Origin: Promethearchaeota archaeon | GTDB taxonomy: Archaea > Asgardarchaeota > Lokiarchaeia > Sigyniarchaeales > SOKP01 | Assembly (NCBI GenBank): GCA_008080735.1 | Contig: SHMW01000011.1 | Location: 1-64,000 of the forward strand | Direction of reading: 5' to 3' | DNA: 64,000 bases | Shown here: in pieces, positions 8,207 through 18,020 of the stretch | Position numbering within the stretch: position 1 is the stretch's first letter | How the letters are laid out: each line of letters opens with the position of its first letter | Position numbers and translations under genes: made by a program | Notes under the pieces: model-generated | The model's database searches: none | The model's input: only the letters and a program-made list of their open reading frames with translations | Told to the model about the DNA's origin: nothing

Positions 8207-10324
8207 ATGAATCGGAAATCTCTTGAAGTCACACGCGATTCGCAAAATAGTGGACTTCTCAGAAAAAAGGATTTAATCTCCTCAAAAAATCTTAAGGAAA
8301 TATTTCGCAATCTAAATAATCATCTGTATAGTAAACTAAAAAATACCGATACAGATACTAGGACCCGCTCTAAAGAAATCGTAAATTTGTTATTTTGCAA
8401 ATTATTGGATGAGATGAGTAAAAATCAAGATGATATTCTTGATTTTCAAATAAAACTAGAAGAGAACCCTCATGAGCTTTCAAAGCGAATTCAACAATTT
8501 TTTCAAGAAAAAGTTCTCAAAAATTATGATGGAATCTTCCGCGAAAATGAGTCAATCCATCTCACACCTGACCTAATTTATATGACTGTGAACCAGTTGC
8601 AGCATATTTCTCTTATGAACTCTTCTCATGATATTTTTAAAGATGCATTTGAAATATTTGTGAGTAAGATATTGAAGGATGAAGGAGGTCAATTCTTTAC
8701 TCCTTCGAACATCGTCTCTTTTATGGTGGAATACTTGAATCCATCCCTATACTCAAAAATATTGGATCCCGCATGTGGGCACGGTGGTTTCCTTTTAGCT
8801 GCGAGAGATTTATTAGAAAAAAAGCTAAATGATAAAAATAAAAAATCTACGAAACAGAAATCCCAATATCAAAATATCGTATCAAATTTATATGGAGTAG
8901 ATAAAGATCTTTTTCTAACCAAAATTGCTGCGCTTTATTTAGAAATTCTTGGAGGAGAAAAACCACATATATTTTGTGAAGATTCTTTAAATCCAAGTGA
9001 GTATCATGCCCATGCGAAAATGATAATTAAAAATGACTTTTTTGATTATATCTTAACGAATCCTCCATTTGGATCAAAAATTCCTGTGGATGAAAAGGAT
9101 ATCCTCAAGAATTACGAATTAGGGCATATCTGGAAAAACTATAGCAATTCAGGTTGGAAAAGAACAGAGAAATTAACCAAGCAACAACCCCCGCAGATCC
9201 TATTTATAGAAAGATGCATTCAGCTGTTAAAAGACGGTGGGAAGCTTGGTATAGTATTACCGGAAGGAATTTTTGGAAATCCTTCTGATCGCTATATTTG
9301 GAAATACCTTAAATCAAAAGGAAAGATTTTAGCAATTATCTCATTGGGTCAAAACGCATTTCAACCCTATACTTGTAATAAAACTAGTATATTATTTTTT
9401 CAAAAAATATCAAATCCTCCAAAAGATTACTTTATAGAATTTGCACTGGTTGAAAATGTGGGGCATGATAAAGATGGGAAGATAATTTATAAGTTAAACA
9501 AGGATGGCAGTCCCAAAAAAGATTCAGAAGGAAAAACCATTATAAACGATGATTTGGATACACTCAACAAAAATTTGACTAAAATAAAGGAATTTAGCTA
9601 TTCAGAAGAGCAAAATGTTTTTAAAATGAAAGTAGCTGATATACACAATAATATTTTTATTCCAAATTATTATCTAGGAATAGAGAAGCGATTGGAGAAA
9701 TTAGCTTCAGATGATAATTATGATCTTAAAACTATTCAAGAATTAATCAATGATGGAATAATTTATACTAATCGAAATGGCTATATTCCTCGTGGGGATG
9801 AGATCGGCTCGAAGGTTTATGGATTAGGAGATATTCCTTTCATTCGTACCAGCGAAATTTCTGACTGGCAAGTTAACCTTGATTCCAATAAAAAGACTTC
9901 TGAGGAAGTATATAAGCAATATGAGGTTAAGCAAAATATCGAAATTGGGGATATCCTTCTTGTTAAGGATGGAGGACCGAATTTAATAGGTCGAACCGCA
10001 TTTATTACCAAATTGGATACCAAAATCATCATCCAAAGTCATATATATCAAATAAAAACTTTAGGAAATGAAGATGCTATAGATGCTTATTTATTATTGT
10101 TTTTGCTGAATCTCGATATAGTCCAAAAACAAATAAAATCCGTCACTTTTATTCAAGGGACTATCGCGACGATAGGAAATCGGATTATGGAGCTCAAGCT
10201 TCCTATTCCCAGAAAAAAAACCAAGCGAAAAGAGATTTCCAATACTATTAAAGAAATTATTCAACAAAAAGTACAATTAAGAAAGAAGATAACTTCATTA
10301 TCGTTAAACTCGTTTTTTTCTTAA
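8207..10324 (+). CDS. HsdM-HsdS type adenine DNA methyltransferase (single chain, orphan)
   Basis: 705 residues. The first 170 form the helical N-terminal domain of type I HsdM. The catalytic domain follows: SAM motif I DPACGHGGFLLAA at about residue 187 and the N6-adenine motif NPPFG at 285-289. After about residue 500 comes a target-recognition domain of HsdS type (IPRGDEIGSKVYGLGDIPFIRTSEISDW is split by a strand, then GDILLVKDGG). So modification and specificity are fused. No restriction (HsdR), helicase or nuclease gene lies nearby, and the flanks are acyl-CoA genes. It may be a solitary epigenetic methylase or a relic of a defence system. Confidence 0.85.
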   Translation: MNRKSLEVTRDSQNSGLLRKKDLISSKNLKEIFRNLNNHLYSKLKNTDTDTRTRSKEIVNLLFCKLLDEMSKNQDDILDFQIKLEENPHELSKRIQQFFQEKVLKNYDGIFRENESIHLTPDLIYMTVNQLQHISLMNSSHDIFKDAFEIFVSKILKDEGGQFFTPSNIVSFMVEYLNPSLYSKILDPACGHGGFLLAARDLLEKKLNDKNKKSTKQKSQYQNIVSNLYGVDKDLFLTKIAALYLEILGGEKPHIFCEDSLNPSEYHAHAKMIIKNDFFDYILTNPPFGSKIPVDEKDILKNYELGHIWKNYSNSGWKRTEKLTKQQPPQILFIERCIQLLKDGGKLGIVLPEGIFGNPSDRYIWKYLKSKGKILAIISLGQNAFQPYTCNKTSILFFQKISNPPKDYFIEFALVENVGHDKDGKIIYKLNKDGSPKKDSEGKTIINDDLDTLNKNLTKIKEFSYSEEQNVFKMKVADIHNNIFIPNYYLGIEKRLEKLASDDNYDLKTIQELINDGIIYTNRNGYIPRGDEIGSKVYGLGDIPFIRTSEISDWQVNLDSNKKTSEEVYKQYEVKQNIEIGDILLVKDGGPNLIGRTAFITKLDTKIIIQSHIYQIKTLGNEDAIDAYLLLFLLNLDIVQKQIKSVTFIQGTIATIGNRIMELKLPIPRKKTKRKEISNTIKEIIQQKVQLRKKITSLSLNSFFS

Positions 10325-10422
10325 ATACTCAGCTAGTCAGCTAGATCAATAGTTGAAATTAAAGTTTTAAATACTCTGAGTGAATAATTATAATAACATT
10401 TTAACAATTTGACTAAATAAAA

Positions 10423-12219
10423 ATGACTCAACAAGAAATCTCAGATGAATATATAGACCAACCTTGGATGGAAAACTGGCCTGAAGAAGTGCCACGACAT
10501 ATTGATTATCCAGAAATCTCCTTAGGTGAATTTATAAGGGAAACTGCCGAAGAATATCCCAATTCTCAAGCGATCTGGTTTGAGGGATGGGGATGTACCT
10601 ACAGGGAATTAGATCAAATGATCGATCAATTTGCTACCACATTATCGAAAATGGGAATAAAAAAGGGTGATGTAGTTGCGATAGATTTACCCAACACACC
10701 CCAATTTATTATAGCTTTCTATGGAATCTGTCGAATTGGAGCGATTGCAAACCCAATCATCCCATTAAATCGATTCGTAGAAATTGTTCATCAAATAAAT
10801 GATTCTAAGGCTAAAGTATTATTAATACTTGATTCTCTTTATGAAGAGCATCTACATGGTAAAGATCTTAGCAAAATGCCCAGCTTAGAAACGATTGTAA
10901 TGACTGGTTTGGCAGAATATCTTCCAAAAATAAAAGCCGTTCTTGGAAAACTTCTCGGTAAGATTCCTTATATGAAGGAATGGCCTACAAAAGTCGGGAA
11001 TATTCAATTTATTGAACTCCAACACCTCTTAGAAAAAGGAACTCCAATTGATCTTCCCGAAGTGGATATTAATGTCAAAAATGATACTGCAGTTTTAATC
11101 TATACTGGAGGAACGACTGGTGTACCGAAAGGAGTGAAAACTTCTCATTATAATTTAATTGTAAATGCTATTCAAGCTAACGAGTGGAGTCAAAAGCAGC
11201 TACCCGAATTGGAGAACACTCTTGGAAAAGGGGGGATGTTTATAGTACTCCCTCTTGCGCACTCCTTCGCACTTTCCATAGGTATGAATATTGCAGTCAG
11301 TAATGGATATAAAATGATTTTATTTCCACAACCTCCGGCTCCAATCTCTAAGATGCTAAAAGTGATTAAATCACAAGGCGCAACATTTGGACCTGGTGTT
11401 CCCACCCTCTGGAACAAAATCAATCTGGATCCAAAATCCGAAAAGTTCCGGGGAGAGTTGGAATCATTGGTAGCATGTTTGAGCGGAGCTTCAGCTCTTC
11501 CATTAGAAGTCAAACAAGAGTTCGAGGCGATCACAGGCTCAAGAATTATTGAAGGATATGGTATGTCCGAGACATCCCCATTACTCACAGCTTCTCCTTT
11601 CCATAAATATAAAGAAAACACCGTGGGGTTTCCCGTCAGTGATTCTTACATAAAGATAGTCGATCCAGAAGAGGGAAAGGAAATATTGCCCCAATGTCCT
11701 AAAGAAGATTGTTCTGAATGTGGGATAGAAGAAGCAAAATACATCGGGGAAATCTGTGGAAGTGGACCACAAGTGATGTTAGGCTATTTAAATAAACCAG
11801 AAGCGACTGAAAGAGCATTGAGAAGCGATGACCACGGAAGAATTTGGTATTATACCGCAGATATCGGATGTATTGATAAAGACGGGTATTTACATATTAA
11901 GGATAGAAAGCGAGATATGATCAAATACAAAGGTCATTCGGTATTTCCAAGAGAAGTAGAAGATCTTATCTATATGCATCCCGCGGTAAATGAGGTAGGG
12001 GTAGTAGGAGCGCCAGATCCGGAGTCCGGGCAAACTATTAAGGCATATATTTCTTTAAAAGAGGAGTATCAAGGTAAAATTTCTGAAGAAGAAATGATGG
12101 AGTGGTGTAAAGAAAATATTAGTCCATATAAATACCCGCGAATCATTGAAATCATTCCAGAAATTCCAAAATCCGTGGTTGGTAAAATTTTACGAAGAGA
12201 ATTACGAAAAGAAGAATAA
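10423..12219 (+). CDS. Long-chain acyl-CoA ligase with a four-cysteine insert
   Basis: 598 residues. Motifs: YTGGTTGVPKGVK (ATP loop), EGYGMSETSP, WYYTADIGCIDKDGYLHIKDRKRDMIKYKG, and the catalytic lysine in KSVVGKILRREL. It activates fatty or related acids to acyl-CoA. Unusual is a cysteine set at 425, 430, 433 and 445 (CPKEDCSEC, then YIGEIC), placed just before the GPQVMLGY strand; the spacing suits a zinc or iron-sulfur site. The tandem paralogue at 12763 shares it, while the other two ligases in this window do not. Start at ATG 10423; no clear ribosome site. Confidence 0.85.
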   Translation: MTQQEISDEYIDQPWMENWPEEVPRHIDYPEISLGEFIRETAEEYPNSQAIWFEGWGCTYRELDQMIDQFATTLSKMGIKKGDVVAIDLPNTPQFIIAFYGICRIGAIANPIIPLNRFVEIVHQINDSKAKVLLILDSLYEEHLHGKDLSKMPSLETIVMTGLAEYLPKIKAVLGKLLGKIPYMKEWPTKVGNIQFIELQHLLEKGTPIDLPEVDINVKNDTAVLIYTGGTTGVPKGVKTSHYNLIVNAIQANEWSQKQLPELENTLGKGGMFIVLPLAHSFALSIGMNIAVSNGYKMILFPQPPAPISKMLKVIKSQGATFGPGVPTLWNKINLDPKSEKFRGELESLVACLSGASALPLEVKQEFEAITGSRIIEGYGMSETSPLLTASPFHKYKENTVGFPVSDSYIKIVDPEEGKEILPQCPKEDCSECGIEEAKYIGEICGSGPQVMLGYLNKPEATERALRSDDHGRIWYYTADIGCIDKDGYLHIKDRKRDMIKYKGHSVFPREVEDLIYMHPAVNEVGVVGAPDPESGQTIKAYISLKEEYQGKISEEEMMEWCKENISPYKYPRIIEIIPEIPKSVVGKILRRELRKEE

Positions 12220-12377
12220 TCCAAACAATTCTTTATTTTTTTAATCAATTTTTTAAGGACGACAATAAATTCTGTGTTGAGAATTGACATGAAATCTGAA
12301 ATTTTATAATCTATAACTATTAACTATTAATTTTCAAATATCTTAAAAAGGAATAACTCAATAACATGGTGAAATCA

Positions 12378-12632
12378 ATGCCTCAAGAAGTACCAGACAC
12401 AGAAGAAAATATGAATATTTGCAAGCAGTTTTGTGGACCATGTCCTACCTTTAAACCCAATAAATTGAATGAGATTGAACCTCACGCGCTCTTTTGTGCT
12501 AGAGGAGCGTCAGAAAAACCACAGAAAGAGATAGAAGAAAAAGCGTGTAATTGCTTTGACTGTGGAGTTTTTAAGAAATATGATTTAAAGGGTGGGTGGT
12601 TTTGTATCTACGGAACTCAAGGAAAAGAATAA
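12378..12632 (+). CDS. DUF2769 cysteine-rich small protein
   Basis: About 84 residues. Cysteine pattern: ICKQFCGPCPTF, LFCARG, CNCFDCGVFKKY and WFCIYG, which is the DUF2769 signature, probably metal- or cluster-binding; function unknown. An ATG at 12366 would add four residues, but GGTGA at 12368-12372 overlaps it and lies five bases before ATG 12378, so the latter is preferred. It sits between two acyl-CoA ligases that carry their own cysteine insert, suggesting a linked role such as metal delivery or redox sensing. Confidence 0.7.
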   Translation: MPQEVPDTEENMNICKQFCGPCPTFKPNKLNEIEPHALFCARGASEKPQKEIEEKACNCFDCGVFKKYDLKGGWFCIYGTQGKE

Positions 12633-12714
12633 CCTATAATTCTAATAAATTTTTTTTTTAAATTATGTGCTTTTAATCCTAACTAATTCTTCTCAAATCC
12701 TTGATCGTGATACT

Positions 12715-12722
12715 TTTATATA
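12715..12722 (+). promoter_or_regulatory. TATA box of the second acyl-CoA ligase
   Basis: TTTATATA lies 41 bases before the ATG at 12763. The same octamer is found at the same type of distance before the ligase at 38208. Placement suits an archaeal promoter with a short leader. Confidence 0.45.
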
Positions 12723-12762
12723 GTATATTTTATAATCTTTATTTATAATCTATAAAAGTGAA

Positions 12763-14565
12763 ATGAAAAAAATGTCAGAAGATATTCCAAAACCTTGGTT
12801 AAAAAGTTATCCAGAAGGAGTTCAAGAATCATTAGAATATAGTTGGATGTCCTTAGGAGAGATGTTTGATAAAACTGTTACTGAATTTCCAAATTCCCAG
12901 GCAATTTCCTTTGAAGGATGGAGTTGCACATATAGTCAATTAAATGAGATGGTAGATAAATTCGCTACTGCACTCTCAAAAATGGGTGTCGGAAAAGGAG
13001 ATGTGGTTGCGGTGGATATCCCAAATATTCCCCAATTTGTTATTGCTTACTATGCCACGGTAAAGTTAGGTGCCATCATAAATCCAATTATTCCTTTACA
13101 CAAGTTTGTTGAGATCGTATATCAAGTCAATGATGCGAAAAGTAAAGTTCTAATAATATTAGATGCTCTTTATGAAGGGTATTTACAAGGAAAAGATCTC
13201 AGTAAGATGGACACACTCGAACATGTGATTATGACAGGTATCGGAGAGTATTTGCCCAAAATTAAGGCAATTCTGGGAAAACTTTTAGGAAAAGTGCCGT
13301 ATATGAAGGAGAAATTGTGGCCGGATAAGGTTGGGGAAATCCAGTTCCATAAATTTCAAAATTTACTGGAAGAAGGAACTCCGCCCAATGTTCCAAATGT
13401 CGATATAAACGCGAAGGAAGATGTAGGAACGTTAATATACACTGGAGGAACTACTGGAGTCCCTAAAGGTGTAAAACTGTCACATGCTAACCTAATATGT
13501 AATGCCGAGCAAGCTGTGGAATGGTTATATTCACAAGTACCAAAAACGAGGGAATTAAGAGGAAAAGGTGGATCTGGATGTGTTATTCCATTTGGACACG
13601 TGTTTGGTTTAAGTACGGCTATGAATCTGGGAGTATATTCCGGATATAAGCTGATTTTATTCCCTTCACCTCCAGAAAAACGATCAGACATATTAAAAAA
13701 ATTATTGAACGAGGATGCGGTCTATATGCCCGCCGTGCCTACGCTTTATAATCAAATAAACCAAGATGCGGATTCAGAAAAATATAAGGGTAAATTTGAA
13801 ACACTGGCAGCTTGCCTTAGTGGCGGGTCTTCACTTCCACCAGAAGTAAAACGTAAATTTGAAGCCCTTACAGGAGCACTAATTATTGAAGGATACGGAG
13901 CAAGTGAAACTGCACCAATAGTTACTGGTAATGTATTTGAAGAGGAAAAATATAAACTAGGTTCTCCAGGTTTACCAGTTTCCGATACCCTGATTAAGAT
14001 TATGGATGTCGAAGAAGGGACTGAAATGCTTCCCATTTGCCCTCATATGAATTGCGATGATTGTGACCCAGAAGAATCAGAAAAATATATTGGAGAATTA
14101 TGTGTAAATGGCCCTCAGATAATGCTTGGCTATTATGGAAAACCAAAGGCAACTGAAAGAGCATTGAGAAAAGATTCGAAAGGGCGAATCTGGTACTACA
14201 CCTCAGATATCGCTTGTATTGATGCTGAAGGTTATTTGCATATCAAGGATAGAAAACGTGATATGATAAAATATAAAGGACACGGGGTGTTTCCCGCTGA
14301 GGTGGAAAATCTTATCTATCAGCATCCAGCAGTGAACGAAGTAGGGGTTGTAGGAGCACCTCACCCGTCTGGAGTCGGAGAAACCATAAAAGCTTATATC
14401 TCAATAAAACCAGATTATCAAGGTAAGATCACAGAGGAAGAGATGTTAGAATGGTGTAAGGAAAATATATCTCCTTATAAATATCCGAGGGAGATACAAT
14501 TCATCGAGGAACTGCCCAAAACGCTTGTTGGTAAAATAAAGCGTAGAGAACTTAAGGAAGAATAA
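12763..14565 (+). CDS. Long-chain acyl-CoA ligase with a four-cysteine insert (tandem paralogue)
   Basis: 600 residues, close paralogue of the ligase at 10423 over the whole length. Motifs: YTGGTTGVPKGVK, EGYGASETAP, WYYTSDIACIDAEGYLHIKDRKRDMIKYKG, and the lysine in KTLVGKIKRREL. The cysteine set is kept at 426, 431, 434 and 447 (CPHMNCDDC, then YIGELC). Starts at 12763 (MKKMSEDI) and 12772 (MSEDI) are both possible; GTGA at 12758 is too close to the first and a bit far from the second. It has its own TATA box, so it is probably transcribed separately from its twin. Confidence 0.85.
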   Translation: MKKMSEDIPKPWLKSYPEGVQESLEYSWMSLGEMFDKTVTEFPNSQAISFEGWSCTYSQLNEMVDKFATALSKMGVGKGDVVAVDIPNIPQFVIAYYATVKLGAIINPIIPLHKFVEIVYQVNDAKSKVLIILDALYEGYLQGKDLSKMDTLEHVIMTGIGEYLPKIKAILGKLLGKVPYMKEKLWPDKVGEIQFHKFQNLLEEGTPPNVPNVDINAKEDVGTLIYTGGTTGVPKGVKLSHANLICNAEQAVEWLYSQVPKTRELRGKGGSGCVIPFGHVFGLSTAMNLGVYSGYKLILFPSPPEKRSDILKKLLNEDAVYMPAVPTLYNQINQDADSEKYKGKFETLAACLSGGSSLPPEVKRKFEALTGALIIEGYGASETAPIVTGNVFEEEKYKLGSPGLPVSDTLIKIMDVEEGTEMLPICPHMNCDDCDPEESEKYIGELCVNGPQIMLGYYGKPKATERALRKDSKGRIWYYTSDIACIDAEGYLHIKDRKRDMIKYKGHGVFPAEVENLIYQHPAVNEVGVVGAPHPSGVGETIKAYISIKPDYQGKITEEEMLEWCKENISPYKYPREIQFIEELPKTLVGKIKRRELKEE

Positions 14566-14568
14566 CCT

Positions 14569-14609
14569 GTTTTTATTTTTTTTTGTTTTTTTTGTTTTTG
14601 TTTTTTTTA
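14569..14609 (+). terminator. Long T-rich terminator
   Basis: Immediately after the ligase stop codon is a run of about 40 bases that is nearly all T with single G and A interruptions. It is the strongest archaeal-style terminator in the window. Confidence 0.6.
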
Positions 14610-14860
14610 TCATTATCTTAAAACGCGATTGAAGGAGATTATAGAAAAGCAGTGATTTTTAATTCTTTTTTCAGAAAAAATTTAATATTTAAAAATTGCA
14701 GTCATTTTCTAAAAAAGATTGGAAATTTTTATTAGATAACCCTTATTTATTTTAATTCGATTTAAATAGCAATGCATTTTCTAATTAGGAATGGAGAATA
14801 TAGAAAAATATTACACGGATTACACTTAGTTAATTCTTATCAATTCAATTATATTTAGAA

Positions 14861-15331
14861 TTAAAAATTTTCAAAAAAGTATCTTCTTATCTCATCAAAT
14901 TTTTTTTCAATTCGGGAAAATTTATCTTTATTCCTGTCATTGCTCTTACTTTTTATCTCCTTTCTTAAATCTATATGTATTTCTGGCTTGTGAAGTTTTT
15001 GGTTACTTTCTCTTCCAAAGAATAACTCAAAAATAGAATTTATCCCAGAAAAATCGAAAAAATCATCTCTATGAAACATTGAGGATTCAGTATAGAGATT
15101 GGATTGTTTTTTGTTTTTTTTTCTTATAGGGATATTTTTCCCTTTATCTTGGATGTTCTCAAATGCTCGTTGGACTTCCATAAATTTTTTTTGTGAATTT
15201 AGTCCTTCTTTATTCAAATCAGGATGATATTTTTTTGCTAATCTTCGATATGCCAGCTTGATTTCCTCTTCCGATGCATCTTCATTTATTCCCAATACCT
15301 TATAATCATCTTTGCGTGTTTTCATGTTCAA
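14861..15331 (-). CDS. Small J-domain protein
   Basis: 156 residues. A J-domain occupies about residues 8-70: [22 protein letters not shown] is followed by KKYHPDLN with the HPD tripeptide needed to stimulate Hsp70. There is no Gly/Phe region, zinc finger or C-terminal substrate domain, so this is a class C co-chaperone. The remainder is lysine-rich with a charged helical tail. No Hsp70 or GrpE gene is close. It may recruit DnaK to a specific client. Confidence 0.8.
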   Translation of the reverse strand: MNMKTRKDDYKVLGINEDASEEEIKLAYRRLAKKYHPDLNKEGLNSQKKFMEVQRAFENIQDKGKNIPIRKKNKKQSNLYTESSMFHRDDFFDFSGINSIFELFFGRESNQKLHKPEIHIDLRKEIKSKSNDRNKDKFSRIEKKFDEIRRYFFENF

Positions 15332-15501
15332 AACACCAGCTTTAAGGCAATTTATGTTTATTTATCCCTCTCACATGTAAAATAACTCAAATCTTCCTAT
15401 TTAAATATTTTCCCCATAAGCAATATCCATAGAATGCGGTTTAATCAGATTTTAAGTAATTAGGATTAATAATTATTCTAAAATCGAATTGCTTATTTAA
15501 A

Positions 15502-15756
15502 TTATTTTCGTGAAAAAGGTAAAAGGCGGATTGCCCCTTCTGGACAACGATGAAAGCAAACGCTACATCCACCACAAGATACGTTCGTTTGGATAGTAAT
15601 ACCCTTTCCATCGTTATTAAAAGCTCTAATTTTTAAGGGGCAGTAGATTACACAAGTTCCGCATGATACGCAAAGCTTTAAATCAGTAACCGCTCGATAA
15701 ATCGTTTGCGATAATTCCTTAATTTTATCTTGTAGAGATTTAGATGCTTCCGGCAT
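15502..15756 (-). CDS. Two-cluster 4Fe-4S ferredoxin
   Basis: 84 residues. Two cluster motifs are present: CVSCGTCVIYCP and CGGCSVCFHRCP, each supplying Cys-x2-Cys-x2-Cys-x3-Cys. A 25-residue helical N-terminal extension precedes them. It is a soluble electron carrier. The gene lies 90 nt before a nitronate monooxygenase-like gene on the same strand and could share its transcript, reading from the flavoprotein gene into the ferredoxin. Confidence 0.85.
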   Translation of the reverse strand: MPEASKSLQDKIKELSQTIYRAVTDLKLCVSCGTCVIYCPLKIRAFNNDGKGITIQTNVSCGGCSVCFHRCPEGAIRLLPFSRK

Positions 15757-15854
15757 TTATTCTTAAATTAATAAGTTAATTATTATGTAAAAAAAAATAA
15801 TTGAAAAAAATATGGTTATTTTATATAAATTATAACGTAAGGTTTTAAAAACAT

Positions 15855-16877
15855 TTATGATACTCTTGAACAAATATCTTTAAAGATTTTTTCTGCCCCT
15901 TTAGTGAAACTGGTAATAATATCATCTACATCGAGTATTTCGTTAATTAAACCACAAGTCTGACCGACCGGTATAGCTCCATCCTCAACGTCACCTTTAG
16001 TATAGACTATCTCATAACGATACAAATCTTCTAAATATTCGTCCATATCGTAGGACATTTCTTGGGCAATCTTTTCTTCCTTGGAGATGACCTCACCATG
16101 CTCCATGGCGTATTTATTTTTTAATAGTCGAATTGGACCAAATCCTCCTGTTGTTAAAATGGTATCTCTTGCTGTTGCGGGCGGAATTAAATCTTTATAA
16201 TTTTGGTGAAATTCACTTTGCTTCGAAGCAATAAATCTTGTTCCCATGGCTATAGCATCAGCACCCATCGCTAAACCAGCTGCCAATCCCTCCGCGCTTG
16301 AATATCCCCCACATGAAACTAACAATTTTTCAGGATACTTTTTTGCTACTTGTTGGGTAAGAACTAAGGTAGAAATTTTCTCATAAGATTGATGACCCCC
16401 TCCTTCCGTTCCTGTTGCTACAATTCCATCACATCCCGATTCAACTATTTTATCGACTAACCACAATGCTGGACCAACGTGTAAATGATACATATTCGGA
16501 GCCTTTTTTTTCCACATAGCGGAAGCTTTTCTGGGGCTTCCCGCTGAAGTCAATGCATAAATGCATTGCTCTCTTAGACGAGGGTCTTTTTTCCTCCACT
16601 CGGGAATCTTTCTCAACAAGATCTTGTGATCTGTTTGTACTCGAGCAGTTCGTACATTAAAACCAAATGGTTTATCTGTGTGTTCGACCACATAATCGAG
16701 CTGAGCTTTAAAATCTTTGACAGATCGTTTCCCTCGAAGCGTTGCATGGCTTAATACTCCTAAACCCCCTGCCTCAGAAGTCGCAACCGCTAATTCAGTG
16801 GTATAAAAAGGTCCCATTGGTGCACTGAGAATTGGATATTTAATTCCAAACTTTTCTGTTATTCGTGTTTTAATCAT
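15855..16877 (-). CDS. Nitronate monooxygenase / 2-nitropropane dioxygenase-like flavoprotein
   Basis: About 340 residues forming an FMN-binding TIM barrel. The N-terminus KYPILSAPMG, the EAGGLGVLSH segment, GTEGGGHQS (phosphate binding) and GADAIAMGTRFIAS are family marks. The family includes nitronate monooxygenases and FabK-type enoyl reductases; in an anaerobic lipid context an enoyl-CoA reductase-like role is conceivable but unproven. A GTG at 16886 would add MEK; ATG at 16877 (MIKTRITEKFG) fits family N-termini better. A ferredoxin gene follows 99 nt downstream. Confidence 0.75.
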   Translation of the reverse strand: MIKTRITEKFGIKYPILSAPMGPFYTTELAVATSEAGGLGVLSHATLRGKRSVKDFKAQLDYVVEHTDKPFGFNVRTARVQTDHKILLRKIPEWRKKDPRLREQCIYALTSAGSPRKASAMWKKKAPNMYHLHVGPALWLVDKIVESGCDGIVATGTEGGGHQSYEKISTLVLTQQVAKKYPEKLLVSCGGYSSAEGLAAGLAMGADAIAMGTRFIASKQSEFHQNYKDLIPPATARDTILTTGGFGPIRLLKNKYAMEHGEVISKEEKIAQEMSYDMDEYLEDLYRYEIVYTKGDVEDGAIPVGQTCGLINEILDVDDIITSFTKGAEKIFKDICSRVS

Positions 16878-16961
16878 TTTTTCCACTTTTCATATTATTA
16901 GGGTTATTATAAACATATTTCGATCTTTTCACTAAAAAAGGTATCTATATTAGATCGGTTT

Positions 16962-17090
16962 TTATAATGTTTCATTGAATTCATTAATAGCCTCAAACAT
17001 AGCAATGATTTTTTGAGGGGGGACATCTGGTAAAATATTATCAATTGTGTTAAATACATACCCCCCGGAAAATAGATTCAAGTAATTATT
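16962..17090 (-). pseudogene. Remnant of a uroporphyrinogen-decarboxylase-family (corrinoid methyltransferase-like) gene
   Basis: Reading the minus strand from 17090, a stop-free stretch of about 42 codons encodes GGYVFNTIDNILPDVPPQ followed by KIIAMFEAINEF and a stop at 16962-16964. This matches the conserved C-terminal end of UroD/MtaA-type methyltransferases. There is no start codon, and upstream the frame is closed by TAA at 17091-17093. Only the 3' end of the gene remains. The rest of the gap (16878-17213) shows nothing else recognisable. Confidence 0.55.
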
Positions 17091-17213
17091 TTATATATCT
17101 TCTTGCAAAAGGATTAGATTACCAGAAAATTGCAATTAAATCTAGAATCTTACTGCGTTAATTTAAATATTGTTTCTTATATATCTAATGTAAATATTGA
17201 ATGGTTGTGAAAA

Positions 17214-17936
17214 ATGTTATTTCAAATACTAGATATTGAAAGAATTTTGCAAGTGTTTATTGTTCAAGGTTTAATTATGATATTTTTCCTATATATCTCA
17301 TATCTAATTGTAAAAAGAGGGAAGAAAAGACTTAACATAATTTTCAGTATTGCCTATCTTTGCATAGCTTTGGGACTATTGATCAATATAATTTATGCAA
17401 TAGTTCTCTATGAACCAATCACTACCGTTCTAGCTTATGTTACTCATTATTTTTTAGCTATTGGTCCAGTATTTTTATTACTCTTTAATTTGATTGTCTT
17501 GAAATCAGAAAAGATAGTTAGTAAACCTATTCAAAATATTATGATCCTTGTCTATGGAATTATTTTCACATCAATCTTTTTCTTTATCCCTTTTAATGGG
17601 ATTACAATTAACTCTCTTACAAATTGGAGGTCGGTCTGGACATTAGAATTTTACATTTATTTTCTCACCATAATTACTCTGCTAACAACTATCCCTAACT
17701 TTTACAGTTCATTTAGGGTTTATTTCTCGTTTGAAAATCCTGAATTAGAGAAAAAATGGCGTTTTTTCTTAATTGGACTTGTAGGATTGTATTCGTACAT
17801 GTACGGTGCCTTCACAGCAAATTATATAAATATTCCTACTTTCCGCTTGGTCATGGGCATATTGGGCCTTTCTATCGCTGTATTTTTATATTTGATGTAT
17901 TATGGGGTTGGAAGGCAATTAGAAGAAGAAGCTTAG
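17214..17936 (+). CDS. Seven-helix membrane protein of unknown function
   Basis: 240 residues with about seven hydrophobic helices, basic turns (VKRGKKRLN, LEKKWRF) on the inferred cytoplasmic side, and a short acidic tail. Same length and layout as the protein at 1191-1913, though the sequences have diverged far. This is the size of the membrane-sensor module found on archaeal histidine kinases, but no signalling domain is attached. It stands alone between the UroD remnant and the EFR1 gene. Confidence 0.55.
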   Translation: MLFQILDIERILQVFIVQGLIMIFFLYISYLIVKRGKKRLNIIFSIAYLCIALGLLINIIYAIVLYEPITTVLAYVTHYFLAIGPVFLLLFNLIVLKSEKIVSKPIQNIMILVYGIIFTSIFFFIPFNGITINSLTNWRSVWTLEFYIYFLTIITLLTTIPNFYSSFRVYFSFENPELEKKWRFFLIGLVGLYSYMYGAFTANYINIPTFRLVMGILGLSIAVFLYLMYYGVGRQLEEEA

Positions 17937-18020
17937 TACCTTTCTAAAATCAATCTTACATCTCATTTAGATTTTAGCTTTATTTTTTTTGGAGAAATTT
18001 TTCATTATTAATTCATTAGA

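Noticed and set aside
11190..14036. Long antisense reading frames inside the acyl-CoA ligases (for example 11190-11621 and 13356-13691)
   Set aside because: They mirror strongly conserved ligase coding sequence and carry no independent motif or ribosome site.
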